A stretch of 64,000 nt of DNA, from the NCBI GenBank assembly GCA_963736525.1, contig CAVTPF010000013.1, positions 242,702 to 306,701 of the forward strand. Reading direction: 5' to 3'. Both the position numbers and the translations under genes were made by a program. The DNA is from Bog-473 sp963736525. Lineage in GTDB: Bacteria > Actinomycetota > Acidimicrobiia > Acidimicrobiales > RAAP-2. This document shows, one piece after another, positions 39,329 to 51,412 of the stretch (the first letter of the stretch is position 1; the number at the start of each line of letters is the position of its first letter). The notes beneath the pieces were generated by a model that worked only from the letters and a program-made list of their open reading frames with translations, did not search any database and was not told the origin of the DNA.

Positions 39329-40100
39329 CGCTCCAGCCGCCGCGCCGTGGTGAGGAAGCCGGTGTGGCCCACCATGCGGTGATCCGGACGGACCGAGCGC
39401 GCCTCGACGTGCCAGGTGCGCCGCATGATCTCCTGCGTCTCGGCGAGGCCGAACGGCGCGCCGTCCTCGTCGAGCGCCTGACGCAGCAGCGCGGTCTGGT
39501 TGATGGTGGGCAGGTAGGCCAGCAGGATGCCGCCCGGGCGCAGAGCGGCCGCGGCCGCGTCCACCACCTTGTGGGGCTCGGGCATGTCGAGCAGGATGCG
39601 GTCGAGGCCCGCTTCGTCGATGCCCTCGGTCACGTCGCGGATCTCCACCCGGTAGGGCGCAGCGGGGCCCGAGCGCCGCCAGCACGTTGGCCCGGGCCCG
39701 CTCGCGCGAAGTCCTCCCGCAACTCGTAGCCCACGATCGACGCGCCGGCGCGCAGGACGGTCATGGACAGAGCGCCCGAGCCCACGCCGGCCTCGAGCAC
39801 CCGCTGGCCCGGCCCGATGTCGGCGGCGATGAGGATGGCGCCGAGGTCCTTGGGGTAGATCACCTGGGCGCCGCGGGGCATCTTGAGGACGACGTCGCTC
39901 AGGGTCGGGCGCAGCGCCAGGAAGCTGCGCCCGGTCGAGCCGGTGATGGTGCAGCCCTCGGTGGCCCCGATGATGTCGTCGTGGGCCAGGACGCCGGCAT
40001 GGGTGTGGAAGGTCGCCCCCGCCACGAGCGTCAGGAGGTAGCGGCGGTCCTTGGGGTCGACGAGGAGCACCCGCTCCCCCGCCGCGAAGGGGCCCGCCAC
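39325..40100 (-). CDS. trmI: tRNA (adenine-58-N1)-methyltransferase TrmI (frameshifted)
   Basis: TrmI methylates A58 in the T loop of tRNAs. GTG 40100 gives AGPFAAGERVLLVDPKDRRY, THAGVLAHDDIIGATEG, LRPTLSDVVLKMPRGAQVIY, PKDLGAILIAADIGPGQRVL, the SAM motif EAGVGSGALSMTVLRAG, then after a slip near 39700 VEIRDVTEGIDEAGLDRILL, DMPEPHKVVDAAAAALRPGG and LPTINQTALLRQAL, with the C-terminal MRRTWHVEARSVRPDHRMVG. KMPRGAQVIYPKDLG and the RPDHRMVGHTGF end are family signatures. In mycobacteria the same gene (Rv2118c) lies next to mpa, as here. Confidence 0.92.
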
Positions 40101-40105
40101 GGGCG

Positions 40106-40318
40106 TCAGGCTTCGACGGCGGGTGCGGCGTTGCGGTCGCGCACCGTGATGAGCACCTGCTCGCCCGGTGCGACCGTGACGGTCGAGACGACGCTGGCCC
40201 GGTCGTTCAGGACCCGGCGCAGGAAGAAGGTGGCGCCGGCCAGGAGGAACCAGTACCAGTTCCCGGCCAGCCCCCTCCGGACCCCGGCGCGGAGGAAGCG
40301 CCGCAGGAGCACGTCCAC
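40106..40318 (-). CDS. Small membrane-associated protein, unknown
   Basis: GTG 40318 lies at the stop of the upstream small gene. The 70-residue product reads LLRRFLRAGVRRGLAGNWYW, FLLAGATFFLRRVLNDRASV and TVTVAPGEQVLITVRDRNAA. It has one short hydrophobic stretch around WYWFLLAGATFF and a beta-like C-terminal part. I do not recognise it. It ends 5 bases before trmI, which implies cotranscription. Confidence 0.55.
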   Translation of the reverse strand: MDVLLRRFLRAGVRRGLAGNWYWFLLAGATFFLRRVLNDRASVVSTVTVAPGEQVLITVRDRNAAPAVEA

Positions 40319-40319
40319 G

Positions 40320-40554
40320 TCAGAGCCGCCGGATCTCGACGACGGCCGACTTGGCGCGGCCCCGACGCCGGCCGGCCAGGAAGGCCAGCGCGATGACCAG
40401 GATGCCGATGGCGCCCGCCACGGCGAGCACCCGCGGCGCGGCGGCACGCGCCGTCCGCCTCGCCCTCGCCCATCACCTGTGCGTAGGCGGCTTGCAGGTC
40501 CTCCCGCGTGATCAGCCGCCCGTTGCTCCCCGCCTTCGTCGTCGTGCCTGGCAT
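40320..40554 (-). CDS. Small single-pass membrane protein, unknown (frameshifted)
   Basis: ATG 40554 overlaps the stop of the gene before it (TGATG). It reads MPGTTTKAGSNGRLITREDL, QAAYAQVMGEGEA, then after a slip near 40450 RVLAVAGAIGILVIALAFLA and GRRRGRAKSAVVEIRRL. The middle is a clear transmembrane helix with a basic cytoplasmic tail. About 77 residues. The ITREDLQAAY-x-Q head may be a protein-interaction segment. No known family. Confidence 0.55.
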
Positions 40555-40946
40555 CAGCTCGCTCCCTCCAGTGACTCGGTCTCTCTCGCCTCGCGTCGGG
40601 CCACCACCTCGGGCAGCTTCTCTTGTCCGGGCCCGGCGGTGATGCGCCAGGCGGCCACGCCGATGATGACGATCCCGAGCAGGACCACCGCCGCGTAGGG
40701 CACCCATGACCAGTCCCCCGTCAGGGCCGTGCCCGTCTCGGTCTGCAGCAGGCGCAGCACCCCGATCAGGATGAGCAGGATGCCAAAGGCCAAGAAGAAG
40801 GAGCCGGCGATCCCCATGTACAGGAAGCGGCCCAGACCCTTGAGGGGTTCGACGGTCTCCTGCTTGAGGTAGTCGACCGTGAGCTGAAAGGCGTCGTCCC
40901 CGGCATGGCGCAGCCCGTGGCTGCCGTTGTCTGACGGTGGTGGCAT
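40554..40946 (-). CDS. Two-helix membrane protein, holin-like superfamily candidate
   Basis: ATG 40946 gives MPPPSDNGSHGLRHAGDDAF, QLTVDYLKQETVEPLKGLGR and two hydrophobic helices (FLYMGIAGSFFLAFGILLIL and WVPYAAVVLLGIVIIGVAAW) separated by a short polar loop, with a charged tail EKLPEVVARREARETESLEG. The helix-turn-helix membrane plan with TVDYLKQETVEPLK in front resembles actinobacterial phage-holin-superfamily-like proteins of the chromosome, which have no proven lytic role. It heads a run of overlapping genes that ends with DUF1801. Confidence 0.5.
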   Translation of the reverse strand: MPPPSDNGSHGLRHAGDDAFQLTVDYLKQETVEPLKGLGRFLYMGIAGSFFLAFGILLILIGVLRLLQTETGTALTGDWSWVPYAAVVLLGIVIIGVAAWRITAGPGQEKLPEVVARREARETESLEGAS

Positions 40947-41004
40947 GTGGCGCACAATCCTGCTACCTGGGCCGTCGGCATGCAAACACCGCCGGCGGCC
41001 GTCG

Positions 41005-41422
41005 TCAGTCGCGGTCCTTGAACATGTACGTGGACGATGCCCGGGCCACCAGCCGTCGGACGTCCTCGCCGGGAGCGCGAGCCGTGATGCCGGCCTCGAC
41101 GAAGGCGACGCGGCGCCCACCGGAGACGACCTCGGCCGTGCAGACGAGCTCGGCCCCCGGCGGCGACAGGCCCGAGGTAGCTGATCTTCATCTCTGCGTT
41201 GGAGGCGAACACGCGCCGGCCCTCGACGAAGGTGACGGCGGCCGCCCCCATGGCCGAGTCGGCGAAGGCACCGAGGAAGCCTCCCTGCATGATCCCGGCC
41301 GGGTTGGCGAAGCGCTCGTCGGCCTTCATGCGCCAGGTGCACCGGCCCGGGACGGCCTTGTCCAGGCAGGTCATGCCCAGGGTGAGGTCGCTGTTTGGCG
41401 GCACCTGCATACGGGAAGCCAT
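41005..41422 (-). CDS. PaaI-like acyl-CoA thioesterase (hotdog fold, frameshifted)
   Basis: From ATG 41422 the protein reads MASRMQVPPNSDLTLGM, FANPAGIMQGGFLGAFADSA, MGAAAVTFVEGRRVFASNAE and MKISYLG; a slip near 41170 joins LSPPGAELVCTAEVVSGGRR, VAFVEAGITARAPGEDVRRL and ASSTYMFKDRD. GIMQGGFLGAFADSAMG is the hotdog helix with the catalytic Asp region, and EMKISYL is the following strand. About 139 residues, usual for PaaI/YbgC-type thioesterases acting on CoA esters. Transcribed divergently from tkt, with 60 bases between them. Confidence 0.8.
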
Positions 41423-41482
41423 GACGGTGAAGAGTACGTGACGGCCCTCACGACGGGCGGGAACGGCCGGTTAGGGTTGACC

Positions 41483-43512
41483 ATGACGTTGCACACATCC
41501 ACTCCCGTCGTGCCGGACCCGGACCCGGTCGAGCTGGGCATCAACGTCATCCGCGGCCTCGCCATGGACGCGCCCGCAAGAGGCGCACTCCGGGCACTCG
41601 GGGACCGCCATGGCGCTGGCCCCGCTGGCCCACGTCCTGTGGACGCGGGTCATGCGCTATGACCCACGCGACCCCGAGTGGCCCGACCGGGACCGCTTCG
41701 TCCTCTCCTGCGGGCACGCCTGCATCCTGCAGTACGCCATGTTGCACCTCACCGGCTACGACCTCTCGCTCGACGACCTCCGCCGGTTCCGCCAGTGGGG
41801 CAGCAAGACGCCGGGCCACCCCGAGGTCCACCACACGCCGGGCATCGAGGTCACGACGGGCCCACTCGGCCAGGGCTTCGCCAACGCCGTCGGCATGGCG
41901 CTCGCCGAGCGCCTGGTGCGCACCCGCTTCGGCCGCGAGGTCTGCGACCACCGCACCTTCGTCATCGCGAGCGACGGCTGCATGATGGAAGGCATCTCGC
42001 ACGAGGCGGCCTCGCTGGCGGGGCACCTCGGCCTGGGACGGCTTGCTCGCCGTCTACGACGACAACCACATCACCATCGACGGGCCGACCGAGCTCACCT
42101 ACGACGACGACGTGGTGGGCCGCTTCGAGGCCTACGGCTGGCGCGTCCGCTACCTCGGCGAGATGGCCAACGACGTCGACGGACTGGAGGCGGCCATCGA
42201 CGAGGCGCTGGAGCACCCGGCCGACGAGCCCGACGCCAAGCCCACCCTCCTCGTCCTGCGCAGCCACATCGGGTGGCCCTCGCCGCACCTCACCGACACC
42301 GCCAAGGCCCACGGCACCCCCTTCGGCGAAGAGGAGATCCGCGCCACCAAGGAGATCCTCGGGCTGCCGCCCGACCAGACGTTCTGGGTCCCCGACGACG
42401 TCCGCGCCTTCTACTCCCGGCAGATCGCGCGAGGCGAGCGCGCGCACGCCGAGTGGACCGCCCGCTTCGAGTCCTGGGACGGGGACCGCGGCGCCTGGGA
42501 CGCCGCGCAGGCCGGGCACGGGCTGCCCGGGTTGGGCCGCGGACCTGCCCCGCTTCGAGGCGGGGACCATGCTGGCCACGCGGCACGCCATCAACCAGTG
42601 CATCGACGCCACGGCCGGGCGCATCCCGGGTCTGGTGGCCGGCTCGGCCGACCTCACCGGGAACAACGGCGTCCTGGTCAAGGGGGCCGAGCTCCAGTCG
42701 AGGACCACCCCGGGCGGCACCCAGGTGCACTACGGCATCCGCGAGCACGGGATGGGCGGCATCATGAACGGCATGGCGGCGCACCGCGGCGTGCTGCCGG
42801 TGGGCGGGACCTTCTTCGTCTTCTCCGACTACATGCGCGGCGCCGTGCGGCTGGCCGCGCTCGGCGAGGCCCACGTCGTCTACTCGTGGACCCACGACTC
42901 CATCGGCCTGGGCGAGGACGGGCCGACGCACCAACCCATCGAGCATCTCGCCTCGCTGCGCGCCATGCCGGGGCTGAGCCTCGTGCGGCCGGCCGACGCC
43001 AACGAGACCGCGGTGGCCTGGCGCCTGGCGGTGGAGGCGGACGGGCCGGTCGGCCTGGTCCTGACCCGCCAGGACGTCCCGGTGCTGGCCGAGACCGCGG
43101 ACGGGGCCGCCGCCGGCGTCGAGCGGGGCGCCTACGTCCTGGCCGACGCCGACACGAGCGCGTCCGCGAGATCGTGCTCGTGGGCTCGGGCAGCGAGGTC
43201 CAGCACTGCCTGGCCGCACGGACGACGCTGGCCCGCTCGGGCGTGCAGGCGCGGGTGGTGTCCTTCCCGAGCTGGGACCTCTTCGAGCAGCAGGGCGCGG
43301 AGTACCGGGCGGCCGTCTTCCCGCCCGGGGTGCCCGTGCTCAGCATCGAGGCCGGCTCGACCTTCGGCTGGGACCGCTACGCCGACGACGCGATCGGCAT
43401 CGACCACTTCGGCGCGTCCGCCCCGGTCGCCGTCGTGATGGAGCAGTTCGGGTTCACGCCCGAGCACGTGGTGGAGCGGGCCCGCGCCCTGCTGGACCGC
43501 CACGGTGGCTGA
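41483..43512 (+). CDS. tkt: Transketolase (frameshifted)
   Basis: Transketolase moves two-carbon units in the pentose phosphate pathway using thiamine diphosphate. ATG 41483 gives MTLHTSTPVVPDPDPVELGI, NVIRGLAMDAP; slips near 41575, 42040, 42535 and 43165 must be joined. Landmarks are LSCGHACILQYAMLHLTGYD, HTPGIEVTTGPLGQGFANAV, the ThDP/metal motif ASDGCMMEGISHEAASLAGH with DDNHITIDG, REHGMGGIMNGMAAHRGVLP, FFVFSDYMRGAVRLAALGEA, WTHDSIGLGEDGPTHQPIEH and FGASAPVAVVMEQFGFTPEH. About 675 residues when joined. First gene of a pentose-phosphate operon. Confidence 0.94.
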
Positions 43513-43572
43513 CCCGGGAGCCGCCGCGGCGCGCGGCGGCCGGCCGGGCGATCGACGAAGGGAGCTGTCCCG

Positions 43573-44688
43573 ATGACCCGACTCCAAGACCTCTATGACA
43601 TCGGGGGCCAGAGCCCCTGGCTCGACAACCTGCGCCGGGACTGGCTCGAGGACGGGCAGCTGGCCGAGCTGCTCGACCTCGGCGTGCGGGGCGTCACGTC
43701 GAACCCGACCATCTTCGCCAAGGCGATGAGCGACCAGGACACCTACGACGACCAGTTCCGGAGCCTGATGAAGGACCACACGGTGGAGGCCGCCTACTGG
43801 GAGATGGCGACCACCGACATCAAGAGCGCGCTCGAGATGCTGCGCCCCCTCTACGACGCCAGCGACCACGAGGACGGCTTCGTGTCCCTCGAGGTGTCGC
43901 CGTCCCTGGCGCACGACACCGAGGGCACGGTGCGCGACGCCCGGAAGTTCCACGACACCATCGCGCAGCCCAACCTGTTGGTGAAGGTGCCGGCCACCCG
44001 CGAGGGGGTCCCCGCCATCGAGACGCTGATCGGCGAGGGGCGCAGCATCAACGTGACGCTCATCTTCGGGCTCGACCGCTACGACGAGGTGATGGAGGCC
44101 TACCTGCGGGGCCTCGAGGCGCTCGTCGCCGCGGGCCGGCGGGAGGTGCTCCCCCACGTGGCCAGCGTGGCCTCCTTCTTCGTCAGCCGGGTCGACACGG
44201 AGGTGGACCGTCGCCTGGAGTCCCTCGCCGGTGGGGAGAACGGCGACCCCGCCGTGCTCGGCCTGCGGGGAAAGGCCGCGGTGGCCCAGGCCCAGACGGC
44301 CTACCAGCACTTCCACCAGACCTTCGCCGGCGAGCGCTGGGAGGCGCTGCGGGCGGCGGGCGCCCGCGTGCAGCGACCGCTGTGGGCGTCGACCTCGACC
44401 AAGAACCCGGCCTATCCCGACCTGCTCTACGTGGACAACCTCATCGGGCCGGCCACCGTCAACACCATGCCGGAGGGGACCCTGCGCGCCTTCGAGGACC
44501 ACGGGACGCTGCGCCGGACCGTCGACGCCGACCCCGAGGACGCGGCGGCGGTCCTCGACCAGCTGCGCCAGGCGGGGATCGACATGGAGGACGTGGAACA
44601 GACGCTCGAGGACGAGGGCGTGCACTCCTTCGCCAAGTCCTTCGACGAGCTCCTGCAGTCGCTGGCCGACAAAGCCGCTACCTTCTGA
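43573..44688 (+). CDS. tal: Transaldolase
   Basis: An intact 371-residue transaldolase of the actinobacterial long type. ATG 43573 has AAGGGAGC 9 bases upstream. The sequence includes SPWLDNLRRDWLEDGQLAEL, GVRGVTSNPTIFAKAMSDQD, VSLEVSPSLAHDTEGTV, the Schiff-base Lys in PNLLVKVPATREGVPAIETL, INVTLIFGLDRYDEVMEAYL, VASFFVSRVDTEVDRRLESL and LWASTSTKNPAYPDLLYVDN. It exchanges dihydroxyacetone units between sugar phosphates and works with the transketolase encoded 60 bases upstream. Confidence 0.96.
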   Translation: MTRLQDLYDIGGQSPWLDNLRRDWLEDGQLAELLDLGVRGVTSNPTIFAKAMSDQDTYDDQFRSLMKDHTVEAAYWEMATTDIKSALEMLRPLYDASDHEDGFVSLEVSPSLAHDTEGTVRDARKFHDTIAQPNLLVKVPATREGVPAIETLIGEGRSINVTLIFGLDRYDEVMEAYLRGLEALVAAGRREVLPHVASVASFFVSRVDTEVDRRLESLAGGENGDPAVLGLRGKAAVAQAQTAYQHFHQTFAGERWEALRAAGARVQRPLWASTSTKNPAYPDLLYVDNLIGPATVNTMPEGTLRAFEDHGTLRRTVDADPEDAAAVLDQLRQAGIDMEDVEQTLEDEGVHSFAKSFDELLQSLADKAATF

Positions 44689-44693
44689 TCCCG

Positions 44694-44757
44694 CAGGGCA
44701 ACCGAGCAGGGCAACCGAACAGGGCAACCGAACAGGGCAACCGAGCAGGGCAACGAG
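44694..44757 (+). repeat. 14-bp tandem repeat between tal and gnd
   Basis: AGGGCAACCGAGC/AGGGCAACCGAAC units follow each other about five times directly after the tal stop. The array ends about 10 bases before the GTG of gnd and runs into its ribosome-binding region (AGAGGAGC). It has no open coding role. It could alter translation or mRNA stability of gnd, and its copy number may vary. Confidence 0.85.
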
Positions 44758-44767
44758 AGGAGCGCGC

Positions 44768-45706
44768 GTGAGGATCGGCATGATCGGCCTCGGCAAGATG
44801 GGCGCCAACATGACCGAGCGCCTGCTCAAGGGCGGCCACGAGGTGGTGGCGTACGACCTGAGCGCCGACGCTTTGCAGCAGGCGGCCTCGAAGGGTGCGG
44901 AGACGGCGTCGAGCCTGGCCGAACTGGCCGACAAGCTCACGGCGCCCAAGGCGGCCTGGGTGATGCTCCCGGCCGGGAAGGTCACGGACTCCACCGTCGA
45001 GGAGCTGGCGGGCTTGTTCTCCCCCGGCGACGTCATCGTCGACGGCGGCAATTCGGACTACAAGGAGTTCCAGGAGCTGGCGGCCCGGATCGAGCCGAGC
45101 GGGATCGGCCTGGTCGACGCCGGGACGTCCGGCGGTGTGTGGGGCCTCACCGAGGGCTACTGCCTGATGGTGGGTGGCGACAAGGAGTCCGTGGCGGTGG
45201 TGGAGCCGGCGCTGCGCACCCTGGCGCCCGAGGGCGGCTACGCCCACGTCGGGCCCGTCGGCGCGGGCCACTTCGTCAAGATGGTCCACAACGGGATCGA
45301 GTACGGGCTGATGCAGGCGTACGCCGAGGGCTTCGAGATCATGAGCACGGCCGACGAGTTCGACCTCGATCTGCACGAGATCGCGTCCATCTGGCGCTAC
45401 GGGTCGGTGGTGCGCTCCTGGCTGCTCGAACTGGCGGAGCGGGCGCTCCGGCCCGGGGCCGGCTTCGACCAGATCAAGGGGGTCGTGGACGACTCGGGCG
45501 AGGGACGCTGGACGGCGCTGGAGGCCATCGACCGCGGGGTGCCGGCGCCCGTCATCGCCACCTCGCTCTTCACCCGCTTCGCCTCCCGAGAACCCGACTC
45601 GCTCCAGCTCAAGATGCTCGCCGCCCTGCGCAACCAGTTCGGCGGCCATGCCGTCACCCTGGTCTCGGGCGAGCGGGGCATGGAGACCGAGACCCCCGTC
45701 CCCTGA
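44768..45706 (+). CDS. gnd: 6-phosphogluconate dehydrogenase, short (GntZ/YqeC) type
   Basis: It oxidatively decarboxylates 6-phosphogluconate to ribulose 5-phosphate. GTG 44768 follows AGAGGAG. The 312-residue intact protein starts RIGMIGLGKMGANMTERLLK (Rossmann loop GLGKMG), then VMLPAGKVTDSTVEELAGL, VIVDGGNSDYKEFQELAARI, GLVDAGTSGGVWGLTEGYCL and VGAGHFVKMVHNGIEYGLMQ, with the catalytic Lys and Asn, and SIWRYGSVVRSWLLELAERA. The short form lacks the long C-terminal extension of the 470-residue enzyme and is often NAD-dependent. Its stop lies 1 base before the pgl start. Confidence 0.95.
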   Translation: MRIGMIGLGKMGANMTERLLKGGHEVVAYDLSADALQQAASKGAETASSLAELADKLTAPKAAWVMLPAGKVTDSTVEELAGLFSPGDVIVDGGNSDYKEFQELAARIEPSGIGLVDAGTSGGVWGLTEGYCLMVGGDKESVAVVEPALRTLAPEGGYAHVGPVGAGHFVKMVHNGIEYGLMQAYAEGFEIMSTADEFDLDLHEIASIWRYGSVVRSWLLELAERALRPGAGFDQIKGVVDDSGEGRWTALEAIDRGVPAPVIATSLFTRFASREPDSLQLKMLAALRNQFGGHAVTLVSGERGMETETPVP

Positions 45707-45707
45707 G

Positions 45708-46385
45708 TTGATCACCGTCGTCGACGACGTCCCGCGCGCCTTCGCCGATGCGGTGGTCGAGGCCTTCGCGGCGCGCCCCGGCCCGCGCTTCGCGCTGGTC
45801 TTGTCCGGCGGCCCCACGGCCCGGCAGTGCTACGAGGTGCTGGCGACGGCCCGGGGCATCGACTGGACCGTCGTCGACGTCTACATCGGTGACGAGCGCG
45901 TGGTGCCGCCCGACGACGAGGACGCCAACCAGCGGCTCATCAAGGAGGCGCTGCTCGACCGCGTCGGTCCCGTCGGGTCCTTCCATCCCATGCCGACGGA
46001 AGGGCCGCTCGAGCAATGCGTGGCCGCCTACCAGCGGGTCATGAGCGACCTGGTGACCGGTCCGGGCATCGATCTCATCCATCTCGGCATGGGTCCCGAC
46101 GGGCACACGGCGTCGCTCTTCCCGGGCGACGAGAGCCTCGAGGCGGACCCGGGTGAGCTGGTGCGGGCGACCGAGGACCCCAACGGGCGCAACCCGCACC
46201 CGCGCCTCACGCTGACGCTGCCGGCCATCAATTCGGCCCGGCTGGCCGTGTTCACGGTGGCCGGCGCCTCCAAGTCCGACGCGGTGGCCGCGCTCTTGCG
46301 CGGCGAGGACATCCCTGCGGCGCGGGTCCACGCCGGTCGCACGACGTGGCTGGTGGACCGCGCCGCGGCGGCGGACGCCCCCTAG
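45708..46385 (+). CDS. pgl: 6-phosphogluconolactonase
   Basis: Pgl hydrolyses 6-phosphogluconolactone. The start is probably TTG 45708, one base after the gnd stop. The protein (225 residues) reads ITVVDDVPRAFADAVVEAFA, RFALVLSGGPTARQCYEVLA, WTVVDVYIGDERVVPPDDED, ANQRLIKEALLD, IDLIHLGMGPDGHTASLFPG and TLTLPAINSARLAVFTVAGA. LSGGPTA, GDERVVPPDDxxANxR and GMGPDGHTASLFPG are the phosphate- and active-site motifs. With tkt, tal and gnd this makes four pathway genes in a row; zwf and opcA are not here. Confidence 0.95.
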   Translation: MITVVDDVPRAFADAVVEAFAARPGPRFALVLSGGPTARQCYEVLATARGIDWTVVDVYIGDERVVPPDDEDANQRLIKEALLDRVGPVGSFHPMPTEGPLEQCVAAYQRVMSDLVTGPGIDLIHLGMGPDGHTASLFPGDESLEADPGELVRATEDPNGRNPHPRLTLTLPAINSARLAVFTVAGASKSDAVAALLRGEDIPAARVHAGRTTWLVDRAAAADAP

Positions 46386-46395
46386 ATTGGCCAGC

Positions 46396-48722
<2,327 letters not shown>

Positions 48723-48726
<4 letters not shown>

Positions 48727-49760
48727 GCGACGTCGCCGATGCCGATGCCGAGGCGGCGGCGCGGCTGAGCGCGTTCGAGGTCCTCTTCGAGAACCATTCG
48801 CTCTCCCCGGGTCAGGCCCGGGAGCTCGACGGCATGATCGGCACGCTGTGGGACATGGCGCGCGAGGGCACGTCGGTGGGCGACCTGAAGATCGCCAAGG
48901 CTGCGCTGGCCGAGATGGCCGAAGCGTTCCGTGTCTTCCGGCCCTACCGGCACATCCGCAAGATCACCATGTTCGGCTCGGCGCGGACCAAGCCGGAGGA
49001 CCCCGTCTACGTCCTCGCCCGCGACCTGGCGGCGCGGCTCGCTGCGGCCGACTGGATGGTGGTGACGGGGGCGGGGCCCGGCATCATGGCGGCAGGCCTC
49101 GAGGGTGCGGGGCGGGACCACGCCTTCGGGGTGAACATCCGGCTCCCCCACGAAGGGGACGCCAACGCCTTCATCGCGCAGGATCCCAAGCTGGTCGAGA
49201 TGCGCTACTTCTTCACCCGCAAGCTCATGTTGATCAAGGAGTCGCACGCCTATGCCGTGCTCCCGGGTGGCTTCGGGACCCAGGACGAGGCCTTCGAGCT
49301 GCTGACGTTGCTCCAGACCGGCAAGGCGGAGCCGGCGCCGGTGGTCCTGATCGAGACGCCGGGCGGCACCTACTGGCACGCCTGGCTCCGCTTCGTCGAG
49401 GACGAGGCCATCGCGGCGGGCTGGGTCTCGCCCGAGGACCGGGCCCTCTTCAAGGTCACCAATACGATGGAGGAGGCGGCCCAGGAGGCCCTCGGCTTCT
49501 ACCGCAACTACCACTCGTGCCGCTGGGTGGGCGACCTGCTGGTCCTACGCCTCCAGAAGCAAGCGAGCAAGGCCGAACTGGCCGAGCTCAACCGACGCTT
49601 CGCCGACATCGTTGTGCGCGGGAGCATCCGCACCGCCGGCCCGTTCCCGCCCGAGCGCGACGACCACCCCGAGCTCCCCCGGCTTGCCTTCCGCTTCGAC
49701 CGTTTCCACTACGCCCGGTTACGCCAGCTCATCGACGCCATCAACGGGTGCACGGGGTGA
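48723..49760 (+). CDS. LOG-family protein (TIGR00730-like)
   Basis: GTG 48723 overlaps the fbiC stop. The 345-residue protein has a helical head (RLSAFEVLFENHSLSPGQAR) and then the LOG Rossmann domain: IRKITMFGSARTKPEDPVYV, VVTGAGPGIMAAGLEGAG, FGVNIRLPHEGDANAF, FFTRKLMLIKESHAYAVLPG and GFGTQDEAFELLTLLQTGK. PGGFGT-x-DE is the phosphoribohydrolase motif of cytokinin-activating LOG enzymes and nucleotide 5'-monophosphate nucleosidases. In bacteria the substrate is often a nucleoside monophosphate such as AMP. The longer N- and C-terminal parts mark the large LOG subgroup. Confidence 0.88.
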
Positions 49761-51294
49761 CCGCGGCACCGGACCGGCTCGGGCGTCGCTGGCGGCGGTG
49801 CTCGCCCTCTCGGCGGTGGCGGCCTCCGGGCTCGCGGCGGTGCCGGTTTCGGCGTCGCCAACCCCTCCCCCACCCAACTCGGTGGTGCCGTTCGGCACGA
49901 CTGCCGTGGGCGCCAACGCGGTGGCGAACCCCAACGCGCCGATCGTGGGCATGGCGACGACGCCCGACGGCGGTGGGTACTGGCTGGTGGCGTCCGACGG
50001 GGGCATCTTCAGCTACGGCAACGCCGGCTTCTTCGGGTCGGCCGGCTCCCTGGTGCTCAACGCGCCGATCGTGGGCATGGCGGCCACGCCGGGTGGCAAC
50101 GGGTACTGGCTCGTGGCCCGCGACGGGGGCATCTTCGCCTATGGCGACGCCCGCTTCTTCGGTTCGGCCGGCTCCCTCGCGCTCAACGCACCGGTGGTGG
50201 GCATGGCGGCGACTCACGACGGCGGGGGGTACTGGCTCGTGGCCGCCGACGGGGGCATCTTCGCCTATGGCGACGCCCGCTTCTTCGGTTCGGCCGGCTC
50301 CCTCGCGCTCAACGCGCCGGTCGTGGGCATGGCGGCCACGCCGGGTGGCAAAGGGTACTGGCTCGTGGCCCGCGACGGGGGCATCTTCACCTATGGCGAT
50401 GCGATGTTCTCCGGCTCGACCGGCTCTCTGGCGCTCAACGCCCCCATCGTCGGCATGGCAGCGGGTCCCGGCGGGGGCTACTGGCTGGTGGCCCGCGACG
50501 GCGGGATCTTCAGCTACGGCGGCGCCCCCTATTTCGGCTCCCTCGGAGGGAGGCCTCCGCCCGGACCCGTCGTCGCCATGGCGGCCACCCCGGGCGGCTC
50601 CGGGTACTGGCTCGCCGTGGGATCCGAGCCGCTGGCCGGCAAGGTGGTGGGCATCGACCCAGGCCACGACGGGTTGAACGGGAGCGCGCCGGCGGTGATC
50701 GACCAACCCGTGTTCAACGGCACGGGGTACGAGCCGTGCGACACGACGGGCACGGCGACCGACAGCGGCTATACCGAGGCCCAGTACAACTTCAACGTCG
50801 CGACCTACCTCGAGTCCGACCTCGCAGCAGAGGGCGCCACCGTCGTGCTGACCCGCCCCAGCAACGACGGCGTGGGACCGTGTGTCACGACGCGGGCGGC
50901 CATCATCAACAACGCCCACGCGGACGTCGCCGTCGACATCCACGCCGATGGTGGGCCGCCGGCCGGGCGCGGCTTCACCATCCTCGAACCAGTGGCGGAC
51001 GGTCCCAACGACGCCGTGATCGCGTCCTCAGCCGCCTTCGCCTCGGTGCTGCGCGCCGCCTTCCTAGCCGGCACGCCGATGCCGGTCAGCGACTACGACG
51101 GCGTCGACGGCCTGCTCCCGCGCAACGACCTGGCCGGGCTGAACCTCACCACGGTGCCGAAGGTGCTCATCGAGTGCGGCAACATGCGCAACGCGACCGA
51201 CGCTGCCCTGCTCGTCACCCCGTCCTTCCAGCAGGCGGCCGCCGCTGCCATGGCGCAGGCGATCACGGAGTTCCTGACCGGCCAGTCCGCTTGA
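49757..51294 (+). CDS. Secreted N-acetylmuramoyl-L-alanine amidase with GYWLVA repeats
   Basis: The GTG at 49757 overlaps the LOG stop (GTGA) and starts VTAAPDRL; one slip near 49778 joins it to a signal peptide (RASLAAVLALSAVAASGLAA then VPVSAS). The mature part has about six repeats of 33-36 residues of the type VGMAATPGGxGYWLVAxDG and GIFxYGDAxFFGS, a likely cell-wall or polymer-binding solenoid seen in many Acidimicrobiia proteins. The C-terminal domain is Amidase_3: VVGIDPGHDGLNG, TEAQYNFNVATYLESDL, ADVAVDIHADGG and VLIECGNMRNATDAALL, with the zinc His residues and Glu. It cleaves stem peptides from peptidoglycan. Confidence 0.88.
49925..50625 (+). repeat. Six protein-coding repeats of about 100-108 bp
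   Basis: Imperfect direct repeats, each containing GGCATGGCGGCCACGCCGGG, GGGTACTGGCTCGTGGCC and GACGGGGGCATCTTC. The third and second units are almost identical over more than 60 bases, so recombination between units could change the repeat number. They code the solenoid of the amidase. Confidence 0.88.
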
Positions 51295-51412
51295 GCCGGC
51301 GCCGGGCGAGCGGGGCCCAGGCTCAGCTCGGCAGAGCAGCACAGCTCGGCGGCCCTGCTCAGCGACCCTGCTCGGCGTCATCTCCTCACCCCGGGGGGTC
51401 GCTCCGAAAGTG

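Noticed and set aside
49925..50625. Repeat array as possible CRISPR or mobile element
   Set aside because: The repeats are 100-108 bp, in one open frame and code a protein solenoid.
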